Shown here in pieces: positions 44,503 to 54,633 of a stretch of 64,000 bases of DNA; position 1 is the stretch's first letter, and every line of letters begins with the position of its first letter. A program made the position numbers and the translations under genes. The DNA comes from Coniferiporia sulphurascens. Taxonomy: Eukaryota; Basidiomycota; Agaricomycetes; Hymenochaetales; Hymenochaetaceae. The stretch spans positions 2,232,001 to 2,296,000 of the forward strand of contig NBBA01000003.1 of NCBI GenBank assembly GCA_002794785.1, given 5' to 3'. The notes below the pieces were generated by a model that was not told where the DNA came from, did no database searches, and saw nothing but the letters and a program-made list of their open reading frames with translations.

Positions 44503-45769
44503 CACAATTAAGGGCGCCCTTGCAGGACCCATCACTACACATACACCTTCCTTGTGACATCGCTGCCCCCAGGACAAAGGCCTTACATGCGACACACTGT
44601 CCTCTATGGCGTGCTGGGTTGGGTAAGGTGTACCACGCCAGGAGAACACCCCAAGTGGAGGTCGCAGCGCTGTAGGCACTACTCCACCCATTGGAATGCC
44701 CCCCCTACCCTACACATTCCCTCCCTTGCCCCGCTTTCCACTGTAGAGCGCTGCTGGATCATGGGAATCAGCTTAAGCCCGAAATGGGAATTACCCCCAC
44801 CCAAACCCATGGAGGATTTAGTCCTCTCAAGCCGAATGGAGGGAACTACCCCCCACTGCTACAGCCCACTCAGAGGTCAGGTTACCCCAACATGAGTTTC
44901 CCGTTCCCATGCACGCACTTCGGAGCCCAGGGTAAACCCCAGGGAATACTCAGGACGGAGTCCCACTTCCGGATCTGCAGCATACACAAGTCTCCATGTT
45001 GCCAGAGGCTTGGACCCGGCCTATCTCTTTCGAGGCTGCCAGGGAGTCCACTTGACTAACCACCCCCAGTGGAGCACCAACCACCTCCTGTCGTTCCCAG
45101 TGAAGGGTTCACAAGTAGGGGCCTGCCATCTCCCCTGAGGGCCTGTGGTGGCCTGTTGCTCTCGCATCGGCTGGTTATCACCGACAATGCCACGTGTTAT
45201 GAGACCCCTATGTCCTTATAGCATCCAATGCTGTCATCAGACACCCTCTTGGGATTTGGGGATGGCAGTTCTTTGATTAGTCTATGCCGAGGACTACGCA
45301 GCCCCAGATCCGAGTTTCCCTGAACCCGAGGTTTCCCGACCGAAGCCGACCGCTAGATGGGCAGGGGGTTTCCGCCCTCCTGTAGGGACGTTAACGTCGT
45401 GTCCCCCCCCGACTGGCGGGCATACGCACCCTTGTGCTGCCGAAAGGCGGACCAGCGAGCACACTGCCTCGAGAAGGTCAGCACAGACGTGAAGAAGGAT
45501 TGTCCTCACCGAGTCACCCCCAATGCAATGTTATCGACGGGTTGCGTACCCTCTGGCAAGCGTTTAAGCCCCTTTCGCGCCATCCCGCAACACCACTACA
45601 GCGCCTCGGCGACCAGTGAGCAGCGCTCCTTTATAAAAGGTGTGCAGTTGGATGCCTTCTCTCATGACGCCCCAGTAGTATACCAGAGCAGAGCACAGGT
45701 TGCTGCAACTAACCAGAGATGACCCCAGAGCGAAGGTGAGATGGTGGTGGTAAGAGGACAAGAAGGATG
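44503..45769 (-). other. D4: non-coding D sequence, subfamily Db, fused to B
   Basis: 1,267 bp from the 5' motif at 45769 to CTGCAAGGGCGCCCTTAATTGTGG at 44503, where a B ORF2 C-terminus follows. It matches D3 along its length. The only D copy fused to a B rather than an A2 tail. Now flanked by B 3' ends in opposite orientations. Confidence 0.8.
45738..45769 (-). promoter_or_regulatory. Conserved 5'-terminal motif (D4)
   Basis: Minus strand reads CATCCTTCTTGTCC, then TCTTACCACCACCATCTC, identical to D1 to D3. Confidence 0.75.
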
Positions 45770-45771
45770 CC

Positions 45772-46729
45772 CCTGGGCTGGGCAGCAAGATGACTCCACC
45801 ACCTACTACCAGACGTCTGAGAGATTTTCTTCCTATTGGACTCCCTGACAGCACTTGGCCTCTTCCACACCTGGCCCTCTGCATCGGGGGCACAGCTCCT
45901 CCCCCTCTGGAAGGCAGGAGTCGAGACCCTACTCAACTCATTTCCAAATCTAACCATTCATTTCCGATGGTGCCCGGGCCACGAGGACATCCCTGGGAAC
46001 GAATGGGCAGACTCCGAGGCGAAGCTAGCAACCGAGCTTCCCCCATCTTCCCTCGCCCCCTCTATCTCCGCACTGAAGGAAGTGGCGACACACACACTCA
46101 GCGAACACTGGTCCCTCCAACTGGCCTGCCCCCTCGCCTCTACTACCGACAAATACTTGGCGGTAACAGGGCCCCCCACACGATGACCAAGAAAGCTCAT
46201 AACTATCTCGGTCAACCACCCTCACTCAGAACTCACTGTGGTAGCGCAGGTCCTCTGCTGTGCCAGTCCCTACGGGGGCTACTGGCTGAGCTTCAACTCA
46301 GCCTACTGGCACAGACACGGCCTGATCTCTCACTGCAGGTGGCACAACCACCCACCCTGGCCAGCACAGTCAACCTCCCATATCCTTGGCAGATGCAAAA
46401 CCTTCCAGCCTTGGATACTGCATGTTTGGCCCAAGAGCGACCCCCTCCCTGTCCACCATACTGAATGGGCAGATGAAAACCACCTCCTGGTCTTAAGGCA
46501 CTGGCTATGCCTTACAGGCCACCTCAACCGGATGTCTAACCGCACAGCTGGGGCGATTCGCCTTGCCTTTGGGGCTATGGACTTGGATGGACTCCCCACT
46601 GACAATAACCTCGACTTAGATACCCTCCAGGGCTATGTGCGCAGGTTGCTGGGACCCAGGACTCAGGACGTGGACCCGGCCCTTTTGGAGCTCTCAGGTA
46701 CACCCCCCCCATTTCCCTCTGACTTGTGA
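45772..46729 (+). pseudogene. B ORF2, RNase H end and C-terminus (plus-strand copy)
   Basis: Reads PGWAARRLHHLLPDV, frameshifted, then DSLTALGLFHTWPSASGAQLLPLWKAGVETLLNSFPNLTIHFRWCPGHEDIPGNEWADSEAKLATELPP, KYLAVTGPPTR. A TGA/frameshift follows near 46186. Then VAQVLCCASPYGGYWLSF, CRWHNHPPWPAQSTSHILGRC, LQGYVRRLLGPRTQDVDPALLELSGTPPPFPSDL, stop 46727-46729. Nearly identical to 43937-44412 in opposite orientation. Confidence 0.83.
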
Positions 46730-46984
46730 CTGCCCTTTGGTTTCCCCATTGGTTTCTTCTATGGCAATCACAGCCACTCCTTTCCGCTTCTAAGGGACTC
46801 ATCTTTCCTGACCTTGTTTTAACTTGCTTGGGTTCTTTGTAGTCATGATATGTATTCCTCCCTCTTCCCCTCCATTATTTATCCCTAATAGGGTGTGTAA
46901 GTACACTAGGCCTCCCTGGAGGCACGTGCCCCGCCCAGTTTCACTCAATGAGTGATGATGGGCGCCTCAGTAGTTAGGTAGTTT

Positions 46985-47061
46985 ACAGGCGGCCCCTATG
47001 GGGCTGCAGGTGTATTACAGAACACAGTAGGAATAATAAATTTAAAAAAAAAAAAAAAAAA
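46985..47061 (+). other. B-type 3' hairpin and poly-A tail
   Basis: GCGGCCCCTATGGGGCTGC folds into a stem (with one G-U pair) at the place of the A-type GC hairpin. It is followed by GTGTATTACAGAACACAGTAGG, AATAATAAATTT and about 20 A. The bases differ from A but the stem and its position are kept. Confidence 0.72.
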
Positions 47062-48761
47062 AGCCCAGCCTGGGGCCATCGCCAGTGAGAAGATCTCGGT
47101 GTCCGTAGCTGTGGTGCAAGTGAGAGAGGCGAGCCTGAGGGAGCAGATGCGAAGTGTCCCCTTCATGCCACAGATGGCTGATCCTGAGGTGTTACCAATG
47201 TGTGAGCCATCTGTAAAGACCTGCAATGAGGTTTCAGTGCAGCATATCCTGGCCTGGGCTATGTGGTGTTCGCATAGGTTCGCAGAGACAGGCTGCCTTG
47301 GGACTGAGAAGACGATGTGCCCATTACCGAAGGCAAGGGGGTCCGTCCAGGGGGGATGCATGTACGCTGGGATTCGTTGGACTCGTGGGACGCAGACCTG
47401 CAACGAAAGGGAAAAAGGGGTTTTAGCATTAGGATTGAACTTTTTCTGCCCTATGCGGTGGGGGGTGTGCCAGAGGCACAAGGCGTGCATGGTTTTTAAA
47501 TACTCAAAGTAAGCAAAGAAAGGAGGAGTGGAACAAAGAAAATTTATGGAGTGAGGAGATGCGCCCTTGTAGATGCCCAATATCCAGCGGCAAGCAGTAT
47601 TCTGCACAGCCTGTAGTCGGTTGACTAGGGTTTTTTGTCAACATCCATGGTACCATACCGGTGCGCACACAGGTGGTGTAGAGTCGGCAGAGGTGGATGG
47701 CTGAGAGGCCCCTCTCGGTGTTGCCGAGAATGCAGAGGGCCGCCAGTGTTGATAGTCCCTTGGAGTGCATGCGTTCCACATGGGGTTTGAAGGTGAGGCC
47801 CGCATCCCACCGAATCCCGAGCCAGCGCAGGGGGTTGGTGGGTCGGACTAGGGTTGTGGCATCGATTTGAATCCCAGCAGTGTCCCAGCAGTGTCCCAGC
47901 AGTGGTAGCCGGTTCGTCGCCTGGGCGGATGGAAATGGAGGGCCTCTGTCTTTGCTGGCTCGATGTTGAGTCCGATTTGGTGAAAGAGGAGGTCGAGTTG
48001 TTGGTACGCCTGTGCAAGGGATCGGCAGTTAGCTGTTACCGAGGTGCCCATGCAGGCGATGAGGTGATCATCAACATATGCTAGCAGTTGGGAGCCCCGC
48101 TGTTGGAAGCACCGCATTACAATGCCTGCAAAAATTGTTGAAAGGATTGGTGAGACTGGGGACCCTTGTGGGGTGCCGAGGTCGGGTTTTGGTGCCATTG
48201 GTAGGGTTGTGCCGTCAAATGAGATGGCCACTTCCCTGTTCATCATGAAGGAGAGACACCAATCCGCTAAGTCTGGTGGGCATCCCATCTCCAAAAGCTG
48301 ATGGTGGAGTCGTCTTGGGTGCACGGAGTCGAAAAATCCCTGGATGTCTACCGCTAGGATAGAGCATATGAGACCTTTTGCTTGTGCGCCTTTGACGATC
48401 TGTAAAAGGTGCTGGGCAGCGTCATATACTGAGTGGCCCTGATGTCCTCCATACTGGTTTGGTGGCAGCCAGTTCCTCGCGTTTGCAAGGTACTGGAGCC
48501 GGTTAGCAATCACTTTCTTGAGTAACTTGCCCAAGGTCTCCTCAAGGGTAATGGGGCGATAGGACTGGGGGGAGAATGGGTCCTTCTTGTTCGGCTTCCA
48601 TTGGTGAGTGAGGGTTGCAGTCCGATTTGATACCACGGCGGCTCCTGGATCAGAATCAGTTGGGGAGGGGAAGGTTCATTAGTGAGGACAGGGATTAGGG
48701 AATGAATTGCTGCAAGTGAGTGGGCGGCATTCCACTGGAGTACCCTGATTTGTGCACTCAT
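47062..48761 (-). pseudogene. M7 ORF2: endonuclease start, deletion, RT to RNase H
   Basis: Starts MSAQIRVLQWNAAHSLAAIHSLIPVL at 48761, overlapping the ORF1 stop. After about 55 codons (IGLQPSLTN) it jumps near 48604 to WKPNKKDPFSPQSYRPITLEETLGKLLKK, deleting most of the endonuclease and the linker. RT is otherwise readable to 47848: LAVDIQGFFDSVHPRRL, LGTPQGSPVSPILS, YVDD. Then a small duplication near 47880, the thumb, and RNase H (FTDGSHIGNTSGSAICGMKG, DTEIFSLAMAPGWA) up to 47062. Confidence 0.84.
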
Positions 48762-50785
48762 ATGTCCTCTTCCATAAAGGTGTCGGTGTCCTCTTCTACC
48801 TGTAGGGCGGAGTCAATGGTGCGGAAGCACTTCTTCTTCAGGCAGGTGGGAAGGGTGGCAGGGTGGTTGCCCTGGCAGTTGGCACAGTGGCGGGGGTGGG
48901 GGCAGGTGTCTCCTTTGACTGCATCATTTGCACAATAGGTGCATGACTTACGATGGTTGGCTGTCAAGTGCTGTCCGGCACATTCAGCGCAACGAGCCTG
49001 GGCCTGGCAGCCCTTCTTTCCATGCCCCAGTCCTTGGCAGCACTCACACTGGGTGAGGCCGGGCCGGACCGGTGGGACCGAAAGGCGGAGGGAGGTTCCG
49101 AATAGGTAAACCCTGTTTCTCTTGAGGAGGCGTGCTCGGGTTTGCCCATCCGGGTTGACGAAGGTGAAGGATACTGGGCAAGCTTCCAGTTGAGGGAGCT
49201 TCTCTGGTATCGTTGTGTAGTGTGGGGGCACCATGAAGTCAAGGTGTTTGAGGGAGGGATTTTGGCGGACCTCCGCAAGGAGAGCCGCTTCGGTGATGGG
49301 GTGTAGGTTTTGCCCGAAGAAGACGTCCCGGCAGGGCACCATTGAGATGCATAGCGTCGATCTGGGTCGAACTCTGGAGGGGGTCAGTTGGAATCTGTCT
49401 GATATGGGCCGATCCGCTGGGAGAGCTAGGCAGCGGTCATGCATATACTTCATGAACACGTCTGCATGGCGATCAATGATTGCCGATGTGGTTGGTGTGG
49501 AGGAGGTGGGTCTTTCTGTGAAGGTGGTCACCAGGTTGCCTTTAGAGTTGAACTTAGAGGACAACATGGTGACCACATCAGCAGTAGGCAGGGCCCGGAA
49601 GAAGCCCTGGGCCATTTCAGTGAGGGAGGCGCCTGACTTACGCATTGCTGCAGGGGTGACTAGGTCCCATGGTGTTAGTACCAGGGTGGGTTCCTTGGCA
49701 TACATTTTGGGGGGGGGTGGTGGTTGCCGGACTTTCTTTGCTTTCTTTGCTGGGGCCATCTGGGTTGCTGGGGGCTGGGGGAGGTTAGCTGCAATCATCG
49801 CTAACTGGGCGTATGTCATTGGTGCTCCTGCCGGCACGACTTTCGCTGCGGCCTCTAGTTGAGCTGGGGTGATGGTAGTGGCTACTGTTGCCATGGTGGT
49901 GGGAGTGGGGGTGTTTCCTCCCATGTTGGTGGGAGTCTGCTGCGGGGCCTGTTGCGGCCGTGGAGCAGGGCGTGAGGCCATGGAGGAGACCTGGTGAGTG
50001 AGGTTCCCCACGTCGACTGAGAGCCGCTTGACAACGTCTGCCAGTGCTGAAATCTGTGAGTCGGGGGGGGTAGGTTGGGCTTGAGCCTGCGGGTTAGTCC
50101 TTGTGTTAAAGGTAAATGGGGCTCTCATGGCGGAGGAGAAGGGTGCTCCGAGTGAAATCCTTGCTCCCATCATGGCTTGGGCATACTCCTGTTCCACTGT
50201 GTGGGTGGCTACATGTTCCGGGTCATCCCTGTCTTGCATCCGGTACATTGTCGACAGCGCTTCATGGCTGAGGGCTGTTAGTTTCCCCAGGAATGCTGCT
50301 GTCGCCTGTACGACTGCCGTGGAGTTGGCTGCCTGTTCAATTCCGGCTTTGAGGGTGTCGAGTGCCCTTTCCACGTTTGGCGCGAAGTCTGTCAGTGCCC
50401 GGACGAACTCTGATGTGACTAGCCGGTTGCGAGGGGTTTCAGGGGAGAGGACGTCGGCCATGCATTTGCCTGTCGACTGGGGGGGTGTCTGCGGTTCGTC
50501 CCGCATCTGGTCGTCTAGCTGCTGCCCCTGTGTGCTTTGTGCTCAGGCGACGTCAAGGGCGGTCTGTGTGCCCCGCTGGGGCCACTGGTTGAGGTTGCCT
50601 AGTGGGATTTCGCTCGTGAGGGCATCATAGTTGGGGGGGGTGAGTCGTGGTGGTGGGGACAGTGAGCAGCTCCGGGGGGCGGTTGGCGACTGATGGCGGC
50701 CAGGGTTGGCCGTCCCGGACGCATTAGAACTAGATGTGGTGAGGCCTGTAGATCGTAATGGATGACCACCGAACCTGTCTGCCAT
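48758..50785 (-). pseudogene. M7 ORF1: B-family gag-like protein, one in-frame stop
   Basis: 675 codons from MADRFGGHPLRSTGL (50785) to EEDI, with a single in-frame TGA at 50543-50545. From 50506 to 48758 it is open for 582 codons. Order: Pro/Ser/Thr-rich N-terminus, a helix-rich segment (FVRALTDFAPNVERALDTLKAGIEQ), a Pro/Gln/Thr linker, a conserved core (TLVLTPWDLVTPAAMRKSGASLTEMAQGFFRALP to LFGTSLRLSVPP), and the knuckles CECCQGLGHGKKGC, CAECAGQHLTANHRKSC, CTYC, CANCQGNHPATLPTC. The core matches A1 ORF1 in layout. The stop overlaps the ORF2 ATG. Confidence 0.86.
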
Positions 50786-50813
50786 GGGGGAGTTTGAGCT
50801 GCCCGTGCTAGGG

Positions 50814-50845
50814 AGATGGTGGTGGTAAGAGGTCAAGAAGGGATG
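50814..50845 (-). promoter_or_regulatory. Conserved 5'-terminal motif (M7, B form)
   Basis: Minus strand reads CATCCCTTCTTGACC, then TCTTACCACCACCATCTC, abutting the target-site duplication. The ORF1 ATG lies 60 bases downstream. Confidence 0.75.
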
Positions 50846-53800
50846 AGGTGGAGGGTGTGAGGGGAGATGGGGGGAGATTTGTTGCGAACTTCGCCTCGTG
50901 GTCTGCCCATTCATTCCCCGGGATGTCCGAGTGACCTGGGCACCAGATAAAATGAATGGAAAGATCCGGGTAAGAGTCCAGGAGAGTCTGGACCCCTGCC
51001 TTCCATTGGTGGAGGAGATGCGCACCTGGAACTGGCGCCCATGTTCGGATCAGGTGGAGTGCCATCAGCGAATCTGACAAAAAGAAGATGTCAGATGCGA
51101 CTGGCAGGTGCTCCCGGAGATGGTGTGCGGCCCAGCTAGGCACGGAGGTGAGAGAGAAGATTTCTGCATCCGTAGCTGTGGCACAGGTGGGGGAGGCAAG
51201 CCGGCGAGACTTGAGGTGGGTAAGGCCTTCCATGGCGCAGACTGCTGAACCGGATTTTGAGCTGATGTGCGAGCCATTGGTGAAAACCTGGAGATGGGGG
51301 AGGGTGCTCAGGGAGCACATGGTGCCCACAAATTCCTTGCAGGTGTCTTCACTGACCGGAGTGATAGGAGTGGCAAACGAGACTCGACCATTCGTAAATG
51401 CCAGGGGGTCCGTCCACGGGGGATGAGTGTATGCAGGAACCGGTTGTACTCAAGGGACCCGGACCTGCAGAGAAGTGGAAAAGGGGCGGTTAGTTACTGA
51501 TTTACTATATCGTTTTCTACCAATGGAATGCGGGGTGCACCAGAGGCGCAGAGAATGGAGAGTCTTAGCATATTCAAAATAATAAGAGAGAGGGGGAAGG
51601 GAACAAAGAAAATTTGTTGAGAACAGGGAGGCGCCTTTATAGATGCCCAGAATCCATCTGCATGCCGTGTTTTGCACCGCCTGCAGGCGGCTTACTAGTG
51701 TTTTTTGGCACCGGCCATGGTACCAGACCGGGGCGCCCCATGTGAGGATGGAGCGGATGCAGGCGATATACAGTCAACAGAGGAGAAGGGCCGAGATTCT
51801 GCATTCCGTGTTGCCAAGGATGCAGAGGGCGGCTAGGGTGGAGAGGCCCTTGGAGCACATGCATTCCACATGGGCCTTGAACGTGAGGGCAGGATCCCAC
51901 CATATTCCCAGCCAGTGTAGCGGGATGGAGGGTCGGATTAGCATAGTGGGGGCGACCCAGACCCCCGCAGTGTCCCAGTCAGTGTAGGCGGCTGAGCGGC
52001 GTCAGGGTGGGTAGTTGCTGGCAGTTGGATGCCACACTGGGTCTGACACATACAAGGAGATGGTCATTGACATATGCCAGTGCGGTGGTGCCAGTTTGAT
52101 GAAATTTCTGGAGGACCATGCCCACGAAAATCGTCAAGAGGATTGGAGATACTGGCAACCCTTGGGGGGTGCCGAGGTCGGGTTTCTGGGCAGTTGGGAG
52201 GGTAGTGCCATCAAACGCAATAGCTACCTGCCGATCTGTCATGAAGGACAGACACCAGTTCGCCATGTCTGGCGGACACTGGAGGTCCAACAATTGCCGG
52301 TGAAGGAGTTGGGGGTTTACTGAGTCGAAGAAACCTTGTATGTCAACCATGAGGACCGAACAGACTTGGCCCTCGGCATGGGCTTGTTCCGCAATCTGAA
52401 GGAGGTGCTGGGTGGCATCGTAGACGGAATGTCCTTGACACCCCCCATATTGGTTAGGTGGCAGCCAATTTCTCGCATTAGCAAGGAATTGGAGCCGGTT
52501 AGCGATGATTTTTTTCGAGGGGTTTCCCTAAGGTCTCTTCAAGGGAGATGGGTCGGTATGAGCGGGGTGAGAAAGGGTCCTTCTTGTTCAGCTTCCGAAG
52601 CATGACCACTTTTGCTGACTGCCAGCACTTAGAGTAGTGCCCCATGTGCAAGCAATCGTTGAAAAGGGCACGGATCTCGGTTGGGTAAGCGTCTACTACC
52701 CATTTTAATGGGTGGTATCCAATCCCTGAGAGGCCCAGAGCCGACAAGTTGGAGGTGTCGGACAGTGCCCCCATAAGCTCCATGAGGAGGATGGGCAGGG
52801 CAGCTGGTTGGGGGGGGGGGTGGCAGTGTGTCGGCTGCTTGTTGTGGTGGTGGGGGTGTGAAGAAAGTAGTGCAGAAGAGCTCACATTTCTCGGTGTCGG
52901 ACTGGGTGAAGGTGCTGTCACGCTTTCTGAGCGAGGGGATAGGTGTAGGTCAGTTGCTGAGGCCACGTTTGGCCCAGCCCCAGATGTTGGAGGCGTCTGC
53001 CTGGTCTGCTTGCTTGGCATAAAAGTTTCACTTTGCTGCTCGGATGCCCCGCTTAAAGGCGCAGCAGGCTGCTGACCGTTGAAGGGGGGTGGAGGCCGTT
53101 GAAATTGCCCATAGGAGCACTTTGCATGTTGGGGTCCACCATGGGACCTCGGTTTTGGACGGCTTTGTGATTTGGGTGAATGGGGCGAGGGCTGCAGTCA
53201 TAGAGTCAACCATGGCCTGCACTTTGATGTCTAGGGTGAGGGTGTCGTCCATCTGTAGTGCGAAGGCGGTTTCTAGTAGTGGGAAGGTGATGTCGGTCCA
53301 CTCCTCCCTGTCGGCTGGTGTTAGCCAGTGGGTTTTGGCAGTAGGAGGTGGGGGCTGAGTCGGCAGCGACCAGCATATGATGGCGTGATCGGATAATGCA
53401 GAGGTGGTTGAGGTGCCCAAATCTAGAATAGAGTCGGGGTTGATTGCGGGAGGGGACCAGATCATGTCAATTGGGCACCACCGACGATTGTCGATGGGCC
53501 TTGAGTCCGAATCTGGGAGGTGGGCTGGCGCAAGGCTGTGCTCCCAGAAGAAGTCATCAAGAGGTTGCACTCTCAAATCCTCCTGCCAGGAAGCGAGTAG
53601 TTCGGACCATGAGTGGTGATGACGGTTAAAGTCGCCTGCCACCAGGAGAGTGGATGCCAATGCTGGTGGAATTGCAAAGAGAAACAACTCACTGGGGTAG
53701 AGGGGGGTGGCCATGGTGCGGTCCAGGGCATGCATTCCATAGTAGTTGCAGAGGCGGATCATCCACTGGGAGCGGATTTTGATGGTGAGGACATTGGTGC

Positions 53801-54107
53801 TGGAGGATGCGGCTCCGAGGACGGACCAGGCGGTTGATGGAATGGTCCAGGATACATACATTACGACCCTTGGCCAGGTGGCTGGGGGCAGAATGGCTGT
53901 GTAGCCGGGTAGGGATGGGACATTGAATACTGGTGTGCCGGCAGGGTCAGTGAGTGAAGGCTGGAGGCCTATTTGGTACCAGGGCAGTTCCTGTATCAAA
54001 ATAATGGTGGGTGGGGATGGGTCAGTGGTGAGGATTGGGATAAGGGAATGGACCGCAGCTAGAGAGCGGGCAGCATTCCACTGAAGAATAGCGATGTCCC
54101 TATTCAT
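50846..54107 (-). pseudogene. M8 ORF2 (A2): endonuclease, RT, RNase H
   Basis: Starts MNRDIAILQWNAARSLAAVHSLIPIL. 359 codons are open (54107-53028) and cover the whole endonuclease: LIQELPWYQIG, VAGDFNRHHHSWSELL, CPIDMIWSPPAINPDSI, LSDHAIICW. Then frameshifts near 53025 and 52500. RT: GIGYHPLKWVVDAYP, KLNKKDPFSPRSYRPISLEETLGK, VDIQGFFDSVNPQLL, LGTPQGLPVSP and, at the catalytic site, YVND (a damaged YVDD). Then TACRWILGIYKGASLFSTNFLC and RNase H: LQVFTNGSHISSKSGSAVCAMEG, DAEIFSLTS, FFLSDSLMAL, WCPGHSDIPGNEWADHEAKFATNLPPSPLTPSTS, where M7 interrupts it. Confidence 0.86.
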
Positions 54108-54342
54108 TGGTCCTCCATGATTTCGTTGTCAGTACCTTCAACAGCCTCGAGGATCTGGCGGAATCGCCGTTTCTTGGGGCATTGAGGGAGGGTGGTGGGG
54201 TGGTCACCCTTGCAGTTCGTGCAATAGTGAGGGTGAGGGCAATGGTCACCCTCGATGGCTTCAGTTGCACAGGATGTGCATGACTTATGGTGGTTGTGGG
54301 AGAGATGACCTCCTCCACAGTTGGCACAGCATGGCTGGGCTC
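54104..54342 (-). pseudogene. M8 ORF1, C-terminal end (A2)
   Basis: Reads PCCANCGGGHLSHNHHKSCTSCATEAIEGDHCPHPHYCTNCKGDHPTTLPQCPKKRRFRQILEAVEGTDNEIMEDQ, followed by TGA overlapping the ORF2 ATG. Same knuckle series as E0 ORF1. Truncated by M9. Confidence 0.78.
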
Positions 54343-54618
54343 TTTTTTTTTTTTAAATTATTATTCCTGCAGTATTACATAATTACAAGCTGCCCCCCGA
54401 AGGGGGGCCCTAACTACATAACAACGGAGGCGCCCGTCATCGCACATCGCATGAAACTGGGCAGGGGCTCTGCTCCCTAGTGGGTGCCAGTGTGTGAAGA
54501 GCCCCTATTTAGTAAGAAGACAATGGGAGAGGGAGGAGTACATATCACTATGAACAAACCGGGCAGTTAAGGGCAGGTAAGAGTAAGAAGCTTAGAATTG
54601 GAAAGGGAGGGCAAGAGC

Positions 54619-54633
54619 GCTGGCCAGGATGTA
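54619..54633. repeat. Target-site duplication of E9 (left copy; right copy 56680-56694)
   Basis: GCTGGCCAGGATGTA at 54619-54633 versus GCCGGCCAGGACGTA at 56680-56694, 13 of 15 bases. Both differences are C/T transitions at CpG. Confidence 0.8.

Larger units (their letters stand above)
45770..47061 (+). mobile_element. B LINE 3' end, plus strand, inside M7
   Basis: Starts at the RNase H codons PGWAARRLHH, the same point at which the minus-strand B sequence ends at 47062. It runs to the B-type 3' UTR, hairpin (46990-47010) and a run of about 20 A. Best explained as part of M7 plus the tail of a D4-B composite after an inversion. Confidence 0.75.
43585..50845 (-). mobile_element. M7: full-length B LINE, minus strand, internally rearranged
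   Basis: 5' motif at 50845 and B-type 3' tail at 43585, bracketed by a 12-bp duplication. ORF1 is nearly intact. ORF2 has an internal deletion near 48600 and is further disrupted by D4 plus an inverted B 3' end (44503-47061). With the foreign part removed the B family shows the same organisation as A1, with a 60-bp leader. Confidence 0.87.
42597..54342 (-). mobile_element. M8: A2 LINE, minus strand, split by M7, cut by M9
   Basis: Pieces 42597-43584 and 50846-54342. The 3' tail (TAA)n and hairpin lie at 42597-42680. M7 interrupts RNase H with a 12-bp duplication. ORF2 is present up to its start at 54107, and the end of ORF1 follows to 54342, where M9 begins. The 5' end would lie beyond M9, outside the window. 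Inserted into E8b. Confidence 0.87.

Noticed and set aside
45770..48600. Twin priming as the cause of the inverted B halves
   Set aside because: Twin priming places the inverted 5' part before the 3' part and its poly-A. Here the poly-A lies between the halves, and D4 is also involved.
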